Source: Lingula anatina
Lineage: Eukaryota > Brachiopoda > Lingulata > Lingulida > Lingulidae
Direction: 5' to 3'
NCBI RefSeq assembly: GCF_001039355.2
Contig: NW_019774314.1
Location: forward strand, 267,042-324,997
DNA: 57,956 nucleotides
The notes below the pieces were generated by a model. That model was not told the DNA's origin, searched no databases, and saw only the letters and a program-made list of their open reading frames with translations. The translations under genes and the position numbers were made by a program. Below, piece after piece: positions 48,301 to 57,742 of this stretch (positions are counted from its first letter, which is position 1; each line of letters opens with the position of its first letter).

Positions 48301-51300
48301 CCATTGAGAGTGTTATCGTCAATGATATCCTGATATTGTCTTGAATCAACTGACGCATTAACTTCATGTTTGAGCTTTACAACCCAGCCATATAAGGTGA
48401 CGAACTTTTCAAATATTATCGAGAGGCTCATTTCCAGGTTTCGAGGAAATTTTCAAAGTGAAAAAAAAAATTACGTCTGCAGAAAATCGCCTGCCGACGA
48501 AATTGTCAAGAATGACGAAATTTTCAAGACTTTACCGTACTGTTTGCTGACAAAGCTGATTCCACTGATTGCACTTAAGCAAGAATTCCCCGCAAAGTTG
48601 GACCAACCCAGGTAGTTCGATGTGTGAATATGATGAATACACCCTATGCCCACATGTATAAACTTTAATTTAGACCTTGAAAATGATAAACCAATAATTT
48701 GAAACGAAATCATACAGTTAGAAACGGTAGATAACAGCCAGTGCATTGTTGAAGAAATCCTGAATAGCAAGACCAAAGCCATCATCACATAGCGCAATGC
48801 AAAACCTATCACCGTTCAATGGAGAGAAGACATTGAAGTTCAAAATATAGAAAACCTCTATCTGCAAGCTAAATCCCCAGTGCCAAACAATGTTCAATCG
48901 CTGCACGTGGACCGGTGAGGTTGTGTTTTGACAAGCTCTAGAAATGATTTGTCAACTGGTGATGTAATGTTTTGAGGAATTTCTAAGATGGTTTGACTAA
49001 ATCCAGTGAAGATTCAAATGTCATTTGGGTTTTGAATGAAGTTTTTAATGTTTCATGTGCCTGGTTATGGTGATTAATTGCTTTTTTGCTGAAGTTTTAC
49101 AAGTGGTCAGTGCTCAATGTTTTGCAGAAGTTGTATTAGTGAAGGTGAATGTTTCCCTAAGCACAATGATAACAACACTTTTGTTGAATGAACGTCTTCC
49201 TTCTTATACAAGATGTTTTGTTGTATAACCCCCCTTCCAAAATATAACAGTAAATAATATATTAGTTATAATAAATAATAAATAAGTTGGGATAATTATA
49301 ATAATTATGAAAATATTGATAGAAATGTAACTAATGTCAGAAATTAAATACTTAGCAATGAAATCATAAGTATCAAACTAACAATATGTCTTTATCCATG
49401 CTCTCAAAATATTAAAAGCATTGTGAATGCTTTGTAGAAAGGTAAAGTCATGAATAGACGGGCCCGTAGCCAGGGGGCTCGAAAGAACCACCCCTTTTGC
49501 TGGGAAAAGGTCCATCCTGGGTAAAATTTGATCTAGAAACATTAAGTTTTTATGGAAAATGGTCCACTTTTTCAAAAAAAAGAACCCCCCCTTTTGAAAT
49601 TGCTGGCTACGGGCCTGATAGACATGCTGCATATTACCCAATCTAGTTAAGGTTATTTCCTGCATTTTGTTGGTATAACAATCAATAAAACATATATCAA
49701 ACAAAAAGCATGTCTTTATTTGTACTCTCAGAATATTAAAGCATTATGAACACTACACAGAAATGTTACAAAATGATGCAAAGATATACTTAATACCACC
49801 AAATCTATAAAAGGTCATTTCGGTCGATGCCATTTGGTCTACTTCGACTCACACGAAGCAGCCAAACTGTCGGGTGGCCTGAGCGACCTACAGCCCACCA
49901 AATACCTTGACGCCCTGTCAACCCTTTTTTCGCTACAAAAAACCAGGTATGTGCTGCTTTGGACAGAATGTCACTGAAATTTTCTGGGCGATAATTGCTG
50001 GCCGCCGCCAGCCTTTCGCATAATTGTATAAAAATGGATATATCCATGCCCAATATCAATGGCATAACAATCCAATAAGATGGCCCGTTCTCTTTATGAC
50101 TTTATGTAATTAATTGTCCTGTAATTTGAAAGTAATCCTAGAGATGAATTTGATGACAAAGCGGCCATATTTCCACATGGCAGTAATACGCATGCGCAGA
50201 AAGCTCATTTCTGGCAAATTCAATAACAATGTTTGCGACAACCGACTTCGATGGGGGGGTTTGAGTAATTTTCGGGTACAGCTCAGTGGCGAGTGTTGTA
50301 TCTAGCTTAAACCACAGCCTATCATGGGTTAGTGCAATGTACTCGCGATATATTACTGGATGCCAGCTGAGCGGTGGAAAATTAATTCCATGCAAAAATT
50401 CTTGTTGGGCATTAGAAAAAATCATCAAAAATGACTTACAAGTGTGTGTCAATTTGCCTAACAGCAAGGGCTTAAGTGTTTGTGCAAGATCGGTCACATA
50501 ACTGCTTTCGCTTACTGCAACTCCTCGAATTATGAAATAGATTAATTAAAAGAAGATCTTTAACTGATACGTGTGCAAATGCTGTGGAGTAGAGTTCGCC
50601 CAAACAAATCATTAGAGGTAAATGGCATTTGATTAGCCTTTGTCGTGAACACAATAACACCATGTATAAGTAAGTCCAAATTAACAAAGTTTAAATTTTT
50701 TTCAATTTACTTCATGTATTATAACAAGAATAATTATCAATGTTGTTTTCATTTGTACATGTACATCCTAGGGATGGAGGGTGGAAGTATAAAGACTGTC
50801 ATACTTTTTTTTGATATCCAGCTTGTCGGCGGTGGAAATTACAATACAATGCTTTGTTTGCTGGTTAATGATCACATTAAGTGGTGGCCGATTTTGCACC
50901 TTTTACATTTCATTCAATTGCAGTTACAACTGGTAGTCGCTCCTCTTTGCTTCGGTGTCCAGTGTTACCTAATGACTGGGTTGTAAGTGGCCTTTATATG
51001 AAAAACTATTCCACTCTTTGTCTAGGTCTACTGGTATACATCCCAAGAGCGTTCTCAGGCAGCGATTGTTAATCATTAAACAATAGCGATAAAGCATCGG
51101 TTTCGGCAAATTTCAATCTTTGGGGCCATCAACAGTGCCTAAATATTCAAGAGACACCAGTAAACTAAAGTACTTGGCAGTGTCAGGGTGAATCAAAATT
51201 TTCTCAATTAGATGCTGGTAGGCTAATGAAAATAATCATTTATTGCATCGAGAATTTAATCCTGTGCAACCTTCTACAAAATGAATATTTTGCACTACTG

Positions 51301-54300
51301 CATGGGTCGTTATTCATAAAGAATGTTTTTAACGTTTTATAAGGTTTTTAACAGATAAATAATTTCACCAAAGAATCTGCTCTCCGTTATTAGTTTTCTT
51401 CAGATTTGATTCATTTTATTTAAGAGAAGTCAACAGATAAAGGGCAGCAAAAAGAAATAGAGGAAAGAGGAAACTATCAAGAAAAAGTGATGGGAATCCT
51501 TAATATTAAAAACATTTATGGGAAATAAGATTGATGTCCTTATCTCCCCTCTTTTTCTACCAAGCCCGCTTGCTCAAACGATTCATTCTTACTTCGGGGA
51601 AAACAAGTGATAAAATGCAGTAAATGTAGAAAAGAAGGACACGAACAAGAGAAGAGGGACGGGAGTCTTTAATATCAAAATAATATCAAATTTTCCATGT
51701 GGCCTTCTGGTTTCGGACCTTAAGTCCTCTCTGTGTCTGTCTGTAAGACAAGAAAAGTTAATGCGCACATTTCTAAAGAATCACATTTGAAAGAAAATGC
51801 TGTCAAACGCATATTATTTACACTCGTAAATACTGTACAGAATCATCTCTCAAAAATACGCTTACAGAAGGGCATTTTAAATTTTTATTCTCAATAAATT
51901 AAAGTTTTTTTTAATAAGTAACATTTTTATTTAATTAATACTGTCCATATATTTAAATTCAAAACTAATGAAAGTGAATTATATTGTGTAGAATATTTAC
52001 AAAAAAATCATTCATATGTTCAAAGTCTAAAACATAAAGGTTAAGCAAACAAAACATGATCGACGCAAACTTTTTGAAATATATATTTTGCATGCTGTAA
52101 TAGGATTTTAATAGTATAACACTGGAACTATAATTGGCTTTTCATGCATGTTAGATTTTCAATTTAAAAACTTGTTATTTGTATTATATTAAAGAAAATT
52201 TAAAAACTAGTTGTTGATCAATTTAAAAAGACAGAACTACATTACCAGCCAATAGGCACAATCTAAGGATCGACCTGAAAAAAATTTAACACAGACCCAT
52301 TTATAGATAACGAGCTGCTTTCTCTCAACTTAATTAGTACCACCAGCGTGTACGCTGGCGGTACTCATGGTTTTAGTCCCGACCTGTCTCGTCCGGATCC
52401 GCCAGCTCCGCCGGCTCCGCGTACTGGCGCCGGATACAAGTCACCGTTACTGCTTCTCCTCCTAGACCGCAAGGACCCCTGTCCCCATCTCTTGGATTAA
52501 GGTCACATATAACCTCAACTTTAACCCCCAGTTTTTTTTTGTCTCAGTCGGTGCATTGACCTGGGCATGACGCTCGTTGAAATGCACCCATATCAAAATT
52601 TTTGAAAATTCAATGCCAATTATCTACCCTACAGAAGGAATTATGGGAAAAATTTCTACAGACGGCTTTCCAAAAGACATATGTGTAGATTTCAAATATG
52701 CCCTTGGATTTGACCTTTGACCTTCATTTCAAGGTCAAACAGCCAAAATTTTCAAAAAACGACATTTTTTTTACAAAAAATTAGTTATTTGCGCTGTTAT
52801 TCAGACTTAACCAATAATATTATTGGAAAGTGTTACCCTTTGGATCATCTTTCATCTCCATGAATTTGGGGTCAATCAGTGCATTTTCACAGGAGTAGCG
52901 ACCATAAGATACCGAAACTGAAAACTGTCTCTAATTCGGGAACCGTTAATGCTAGAGACCCATTCTTTCTTGCATTTTGTAGAGCTTGTAAAGCCCTAAT
53001 TTAAGGTGGTCTCCATTTTTTTTGTATTTCATACAGTTTTCGTGTTATGCTGTATTAAAAAGTACATTGTGGTGGCACATTATTGTAACTCAGAATTGTA
53101 ACATTTAGTCCCATATATGTCCAAAACTGGCAGAGATAGGTCAATAGTTATTATTTAAGTTGAATAGGAAGTCATTTACTGGCAATCTAAATGTGACCTT
53201 GAAATTGACCTTTGACCTACCTTTCACCATGAACTGAACTTTGCAAATTTTTGTTCCCTTTTATCTCCAAAACTGGCAGAAATAGGTCAGTAGTTACTAT
53301 TAAACTTGAATAGGAAGTCATATACTGGCAATCTGAGTGTGACCTTGAAATTGACCTTTGACCTACTTTTCATTATGAATTGAACTTTGTAAAATTTGGT
53401 TTCCTTTTATCTCCAAAACTGGCAGAGATATGCCCATAGTTGCTATTGAATTTGAATAGAAAGTCATTAGAGGCAATTTACTGTGACCTTAAAATTGACT
53501 TTTGACCTACTTTTTTATGATGAACTGAATTTTGATTGTACCATTTTTGGTTATATAAAAATATTTTTTTTGCATATTTTGAGAATTTTTGTTGATTGCA
53601 ATTTATAGAGCTTGTCAAGCATAAGACTGGTGGTGGTGTCTCTTTTTTTTTTTGGGGGGGGGGGTCCATATGAATGCGCTTGCTCCAGCTGGTGGTACTG
53701 TATCAGGAGGCGATATCGCCTGTGATCTTCTAGTTACATTATTCATTCATTTCACTATTCATTTGAAAAGAGCATCTTGCTTGTATAAAGAAGCAATGAA
53801 TTAGAATGTTGTTATTACTGCAATTTTACAAAATTATATTTCTACGTTGAACCACTCCAGGACATAAATAGATCCCACTTATAAATAACTCAGTGCACAG
53901 CAGCTTGAGCGCTTTGTGGGGTATCAGCCTGCGACAAGCAAAGTTTAAATTTGTATGAATGTATTTTTTAATGATATCGTATTTCAAAAAGGCATCACTT
54001 TCACAGAGTCCTTTTTCACATGGCTGTCGACCTGCCTCCCTCTACAAATAAAATTCAAGATGGCGCACGTGCAGTGACAGGCCCGTATGGCTTGACAGAA
54101 TAAGTTGACTGAATAATACGCGAAAAACTTTCAAATGAGATCAGCATATAATGTCACGATAAAAGACGTTAAAGAAGCGAATAAACAGATAATCTTCACA
54201 ACGTCTGAAGTAGTTTATTTTATTTTTACTCATTACCTCAGACGGCACGCTCCGTGGTTTGTGACCGATACTGCATTACGTCATTTTCAAATTAACGTTG

Positions 54301-56927
54301 GCCGTTATGTGGGAAAATTGTGGATAGCAGGACAAAAAACTCACAAGTAGAATAAATATTAAATCTTTCAAACAAAACTTTGCAAAGTGAAGAAAACCCC
54401 GTTTGCAAGGCAGGAGACAGGACATGCGTCGGCCTAGAGAAAGGAACAGTACCGGCAGATAAGCAACTATGTAATTACGTTGGCTTACAAAAATGATCAA
54501 TTAGTTGTAGCAGGAATTATAGGCATGACAGTAGCTTTCATTATTATGAGATTACTGGAAGTCAATTAAAGTTCTGCATATTTTACTTTATAGATTCTTT
54601 GAAAGAGTTGATATTTTAAGAAACTGAAAATTAAGCACCAGGGGAGGCTTCTAGTTTCACCAAAAAATTTGATAACATTTCGTTAATGAGATAATTGTAT
54701 TACTCAGTGAGATACAAATTGTAATTTAGCCTTCTAAAAATAGAACTGCACTGGTACTCTGAAATGCAGAAGAATAGTGCCAGCACGATTATTTTTTTCC
54801 TGGAAATTTTCCACCCGGCACAATCTTATTTTCCCCAGCACGATTAATAATTTCCCAACATTATCCACACGGCACTATTATTAGGCAGTCATTGTGCCAG
54901 TTGGAAATTCTGTTGAAAGTTTTGGAAATGATAATAATCGTTTCATAGGACAAGTTAATTTTTATTAATGACCTGTCGCAAGCACTACTCTAGAACTCGT
55001 TTTTTACCGTAAATAAAAGTAGCTCATCAACGCATGCAGCCCGAAGTCTCTGTCATGGCTGTTTTGTTGTGTTGCAAAAAAATTATGTCAACTTGCCACC
55101 GATAGTGCACTACTAGTACAATGCTGCCATTGGCACAAAACATTTTTTTAATTCAATTTAGATATTTTATTATGTTTTAAGACCCAAATGAAAATGGCTT
55201 ATAAAAAGTTTAGTTGACAAACTGGTGACGTATAGGCCATTCACACTAGAACGTTAACAGCAGTCAAGTTTACTCTGATTAAACCGTGGTCAACCAAACG
55301 CGTCCAAACCGCGTTCACACTGACACCGGCAGCGATCAGTAGTGGTAGAATCTCAGTAAGCGTACTTCCTCAGGGTTCTCCACAATTCAAAATTATAAGG
55401 TGGGGGAGAGGGATTGTGGCGTGGGTCCTAGGAAGTGAGTGCCATAGGCCCTCACCATGCTAGGGGGGTCTGGGGATCTTCTGATCCATGGATCAAATAT
55501 GGCGGACCCTACACGAAAGAAGAGCCAACTAATACGCTGATGGTCTCCCCACCTCCACACGCGCCATTAAATAGATGAAATCACTGCTTTGAGGTTTAAT
55601 TGCTAGACCCTGCAAGGATGGTGCGTGTGGAGGCGGAGAGACCATCATCAGTTTGTCAGCTTTCAGAGAGCTTCGTGTGATAGCTAGGCCGTAGTCTCCC
55701 CAGGGAGGCTGAGAGTGTCAACACCCAGTCTGTATCAGGGTCAAATGTAGGTCTGTATCGCCAGTCTGTGTCAAGGCCAAAAATGACCAGGCGTTTATTG
55801 AATGATTGAAAAACCACATTGAAACACGTGGAATGCCGTATACAAGAACTGAACTTTACTTTACTTTCAGGTGTAAATATCAGAAACCCTTATAGTTTAT
55901 TGATAGATGAGCATCCCTGCCACACTGACATCTCAAACTTCAGGAAAAATTGAACAGTTTTTGAAAAAATTACGTGACAAACTATTTTTTCATTATGTAC
56001 ATTATTCCTTGTCAGGGTTCTCAGCCTACCTGGAAATCAGGGGAACCTGGAAAAAAGGCTTCCCCCAAATGGCTTTCATCAGGGAAAAATAAGAGATGAA
56101 TCATAATTTTTTGCTCTTATCGATTGCTGGACATGATTGAGCAAAACTCTATGGATGGATGCTTGTGAATATTTTCGGTTTTTATGTCTTTTTTTTTTTT
56201 TTTTTGCTTTAATGGGCCTAGCTGTGAATCTCTGTGGCCATGAGCAATTTTTGACTTTCTAATTCAAACATTCCTTAATATATAATTTCAGAGGCTTTGG
56301 AGGAACTGAGTACAAAGCTAGACGAAGATGATGTCTGTACCCTGCATGTTCGTAGGCAACTGGCAATTGGCCAGATTATACAAAAGGTATGAGCACCTAG
56401 TGAGCATTATACCTTATAAATTATATAGGAAAAAAGTTGTCTGAAAAAATTCACATTTTCCTTAAACAACATTATGTATGTTAATCATTATTGAATCTAA
56501 AACTGTTGCAAAAATGATCATCTATGAACCTGTCACTAAGTTACAAATTTCTACATTTTGTAGTTGGTGTGATAATTCGCTACAAGATATCTCCATCTTT
56601 GAGTGCCTTTAACTACCATTAATCACAAGGATATTAAAAATGTGGAAATGACTCATTTTATTTTGGCAGGAAAAGCAAACTAATTAAGGACTGTGATATT
56701 AGTTATATGAAGAAAAACAAGACTGGAAAATTATTACTTAAGTTTCTGAAAACGGTCTTAGATTAAGCTCTTAATTACCACCTTCAGAAAAAATTAATTA
56801 TGTGAAAAAAATTGGTAAGAAACCAAATGTTATGTCGGTCAGTCTTTTTTTTTTCCTTATTTCAGGATCTAGTGCCGATTATCAAATATGTGAAGACAGA
56901 TCCTATGATTATAGCTGATGCAATTAA
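39395..56927 (+). CDS. timeless: TIMELESS-family protein, N-terminal part (gene runs out of the window)
   Basis: An acceptor at 39394 (GGCTGTTTCAG) opens an exon with the start codon at 39419. Coding exons are 39419-39518, 56292-56386 and 56866-56927. Phases 1, 0 and 2 match across GT/AG sites. The 85 or so visible residues begin MEFCVMDMGLHGLTSNIG, contain LVGEDFYEVADSCEEALEEL, then VRRQLAIGQIIQKDLVPIIK and end TDPMIIADAI(K). This matches the start of TIMELESS proteins: LEGDTY-like motif, E-E-helix, then (F/V)RRxxGxGQxxxxDLIPxL. These alpha-helical-repeat proteins act either in the circadian clock (TIM) or at replication forks (TIMEOUT). The EALEELSTKLDEDD segment looks more like circadian TIM than TIMEOUT, with modest certainty. 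Intron 1 is 16.8 kb. The last visible codon is split (AA|G or AA|N). Confidence 0.8.
39543..39592. repeat. AAT-rich simple repeat
   Basis: Imperfect ATAATAATAATTAT run at the start of timeless intron 1. Confidence 0.7.
39972..40080. mobile_element. MITE, AGATCGATCT family, fragment in inverted orientation
   Basis: CATTCCCACAGATGTAGATT followed by GGATCGACCTAACTCCCTGG and GGGGTTCATGCTAAATTGCT is the reverse complement of the right half of the family. It is truncated before the left terminal repeat. It lies in the first intron of the timeless gene. Confidence 0.65.
40278..40640 (+). mobile_element. GTACCACCAGC-repeat family, partial copy with DR1
   Basis: Begins GTACCACCAGCGTAGGCTGG and shares GGTTTTAGTCC, TTACTGCTTCTCCTCCTAGA, CCCATCTCTTGGA(C/T)T, GGAATTATGGGAAAAATTTC and AAATATGCCCTTGGATTTGA with the 52.3-kb copy. 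It ends after TGACCTTTGACCT (40614-40626), before the tandem-repeat part of the full element. Confidence 0.8.
42054..42145. repeat. Short dispersed repeat (CACTTGCCCC type)
   Basis: GGCTCAACATTAACTTTTTT then GGCCACTTACCC...GGGCAAGTGGC...CACTTGCCCC; partial inverted repeats of GCAAGTGG/CCACTTGC. It resembles a repeat I associate with many invertebrate genomes. Confidence 0.45.
42322..42707. repeat. Tandem duplication, unit about 185-200 bp
   Basis: The two units share TTTTTTGCAG(C/G)TGAAA, TGAATGAAATCATTCAATGA, AATTGCTAATATTCATCATT, and the order ...CACTA, AGTAAACAATGA, (T/A)ACACCAGAC. They differ by scattered substitutions and an AT-rich insertion in the second unit. Confidence 0.8.
42736..43348 (-). 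CDS. Possible small gene nested in timeless intron 1; PIP-box-like motif
   Basis: The first candidate exon is 43165-43348, starting MAHGCRADAARTSKKQGTLF followed by SYF and ending at a G|GTAGAT donor. Q-G-T-L-F-S-Y-F fits the PCNA-interacting PIP-box (Q-x-x-L-x-x-aromatic-aromatic); similar motifs also begin some hAT-type transposases. A second candidate exon, 42736-42894, follows a strong GTGTTTTCAG acceptor and is open to a TAA stop in phase 0 (VHFEYPKHLLAANAAVSVVG...). The two do not join in that frame: the first ends in phase 1, which would give a Cys-rich 25-residue tail instead. An exon may be missing, or one of the two may be false. An ETS-like site lies just upstream. Function unknown. 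Confidence 0.35.
43340..43640 (-). promoter_or_regulatory. GC-rich promoter-like region with ETS motif
   Basis: This 300-bp stretch is rich in CG (AAGCGCCGGTAGCGAGAGCG and GCGCGTCTTCC) in an otherwise AT-rich intron. ACCGGAAGTG at 43388-43397 is the consensus ETS/GABP motif, about 40 bp upstream of the minus-strand start at 43348. It supports transcription of the nested minus-strand locus. Confidence 0.45.
44000..44180. mobile_element. MITE, AGATCGATCT family, left end eroded
   Basis: Shares GACCCGCCTACTAAAAGCTG and ACCCCCAGGGAGTTAGGTCG with the other copies. Near the right end ATCTAGATGG is tandemly repeated. The left inverted repeat is degraded. Confidence 0.65.
46585..47370 (+). CDS. Long hydrophilic ORF in timeless intron 1: alternative first exon or separate small gene
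   Basis: An acceptor-like CTCACTCAG ends at 46584. The ATG at 46612 has good context (ACGATGG) and begins MGNGNRRRLRKSKKSSRENQ; the frame stays open for 252 codons to the TGA at 47368. Composition is strongly charged, Ser/Gln/Glu/Asp-rich, with a basic nuclear-localisation-like start and no membrane segment, domain or Cys cluster. At 47356 a consensus donor (CGAG|GTAGGT) interrupts the frame in phase 1, the phase needed to join timeless exon 2 at 56292. It cannot be an in-frame cassette after timeless exon 1, because a TGA at 46561 and the acceptor phase forbid it. So it is an alternative 5' exon, an intronless nested gene, or an exon of another gene. An ORF of this length by chance is unlikely in this AT-rich DNA. 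Confidence 0.5.
   Translation: MSFLFTNTTMGNGNRRRLRKSKKSSRENQAQKGKKQSKQEIEDRACHNSFEEHEEGPSGAGQDHSSSSKGKSRRSLGKAIDASQEREKNDDWGDMSMAGVEKHDAGEIDSSGCRQRFEEMFDKVTSQHQINEKAGDDGFGFELIKDNVGHHEDDSDSQGTIDSIQDEINYHSQGKGCTEQIDVECCYWEVSKEKPWDSLSSQVYTEEKGLVPGCGINGGSQLNGGHVSQRSNSEKQLEDSQKTGWSRRPFKEEFSIRGRCC
47690..47990. repeat. Degenerate GCGAA(C/T)GATCTCC repeats
   Basis: Three or four diverged copies of a unit containing TTCGCGAATGATCTCC, ATCGCGAACGATCTCC or ATTGCGAACAATCTCC, often followed by GAAGATATG. No coding signal. Confidence 0.5.
48370..48912. pseudogene. Decayed coding-like fragments
   Basis: The plus strand reads RKSPADEIVKNDEIFKTLPY to LDQPR at 48476-48615. About 100 bp further, another frame reads ETVDNSQCIVEEILNSKTKA with a stop. 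On the minus strand 48718-48906 is open too (IEVFYILNFNVFSPLNGDRF). The switch of frame and internal stops suggest a decayed transposon or gene fragment; family not recognised. Confidence 0.25.
49460..49618. mobile_element. MITE with GGGCCCGTAGCCAG ends
   Basis: The left end is GGGCCCGTAGCCAGGGGG and the right end CTGGCTACGGGCC, its complement. ATAGAC occurs on both flanks and may be the target duplication. About 160 bp, no ORF; AAAGAACC is near both ends. Confidence 0.75.
50138..50620 (-). pseudogene. Coding-like fragment, possibly degraded transposon
   Basis: A minus-strand frame is open for about 120 codons (MTDLAQTLKPLLLGKLTHTC..., ...FPPLSWHPVIYREYIALTHD...). The residue mix is globular-protein-like (Trp, Tyr, His and Leu spread evenly), unlike chance ORFs here. 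The upstream part continues in another frame. No catalytic motif or family is recognised. Confidence 0.25.
50700..52335. other. No gene seen; weak internal duplication
   Basis: Around 51420-51510 and 51600-51680 two related purine-rich stretches occur (GATAAAGGGCAGCAAAAAGA and GATAAAATGCAGTAAATGTA, then GAGGGACGGGAGTC / GTGATGGGAATCC). Otherwise AT-rich non-coding intron. Confidence 0.4.
52336..53699 (+). mobile_element. Terminal-inverted-repeat element with DR1 motifs, full-length copy
   Basis: Starts AGTACCACCAGC and ends GCTGGTGGTACT, a perfect 12-bp inverted repeat, 1364 bp apart. The left end folds into a hairpin (CCAGCG-TGTA-CGCTGG). The right half contains three tandem units of 146 bp from 53120. 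No transposase ORF is visible. It includes perfect DR1 sites (TGACCTTTGACCT) at 52711, 53206 and 53352. Partial copies lie at 40.3 and 57.7 kb. Confidence 0.8.
53120..53557. repeat. Three tandem 146-bp units
   Basis: Unit starts (TCCAAAACTGGCAGA) are at 53120, 53266 and 53412, exactly 146 bp apart. Each carries AATAG(G/A)AAGTCAT, TGACCTT(G/A)AAATTGAC and a DR1-like TGAC(C/T)TTTGACCT. The third unit is the most diverged. Confidence 0.9.
53700..56291. other. Timeless intron sequence without a gene
   Basis: AT-rich. Contains repeat fragments: CCATGGATCAAATATGGCGG near 55488, related by inversion to GGCCATATTTGATCCATGGA near 13245, and a CAGGGTTCTCAGCCTACCTG repeat near 56016. No supportable exon before 56292. 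Confidence 0.45.
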
Positions 56928-57742
56928 GTAAGTATAATATGCATAAAAAAAGCTATTTTATTCTTGTTGATTATAAACTCAAGAAAGGGAAAAACTGGTT
57001 AAGTTATTATTCCCAAACTTGCATAAATGATTAATAGCAAATATTGCTGATGTTGAATTGAAATGCTTTTTCTTCATTTAATTTTTCTACCAATAAATCA
57101 CCCCAAAAGAGGGCAGCACTGACCATAAATCTTAATTAATCATGTGTGGAACTGAATTTCTATTACTTGTTGGTTTTCACAAACCAATGGATGTTATTTA
57201 AAATAGAAATATTGTAACTGAAATGTACCTTTGAGTTTCACATTTTCAATATTTTATTTGAAGATGGCAGTCCAAAACCATCCAATTGGGAGGGGGGGGG
57301 GGGGGCGTCCCCTTTCCCAATCCTACAATCCAAAATGGCCTTATCACCTTTTAGTCTGAAATTGTCAGGGAAACACTAATATAATGATATACAAACAAAA
57401 AAATTTTGTAACACCGGTAGATCTATGGCCCAGCTGGTGCCTCCTCTCTAGCTTTCCTGTATTCTACTCAGTGCCATGTGGAGGCATACTGGTCTGTTTG
57501 ACTGATTACATTCAGCCAGTGTCTCCCTGGAGTTGGATCGATCCATATAGACCATTAATTTCAATGTGAATGAACCCTATAAGGATGTTTACAGTATGTA
57601 ACTTAACTTAAGGACATAGCATTAGCAGTAAGAACGAGGGTGGCCATATACGTAGGCGATTCTCACTGACTGCTTCCTCCCAAACTTGACAGTATCAGTA
57701 AACACCAGAAAAAAAATGAGACCTCTGTGAAAATGGCTCATT
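56928..57742. other. Timeless intron 3 sequence, no exon seen
   Basis: Follows the donor at 56928 (GTAAGT). AT-rich, with a G-tract at 57291-57305. The next timeless exon is not in the window. Confidence 0.5.
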
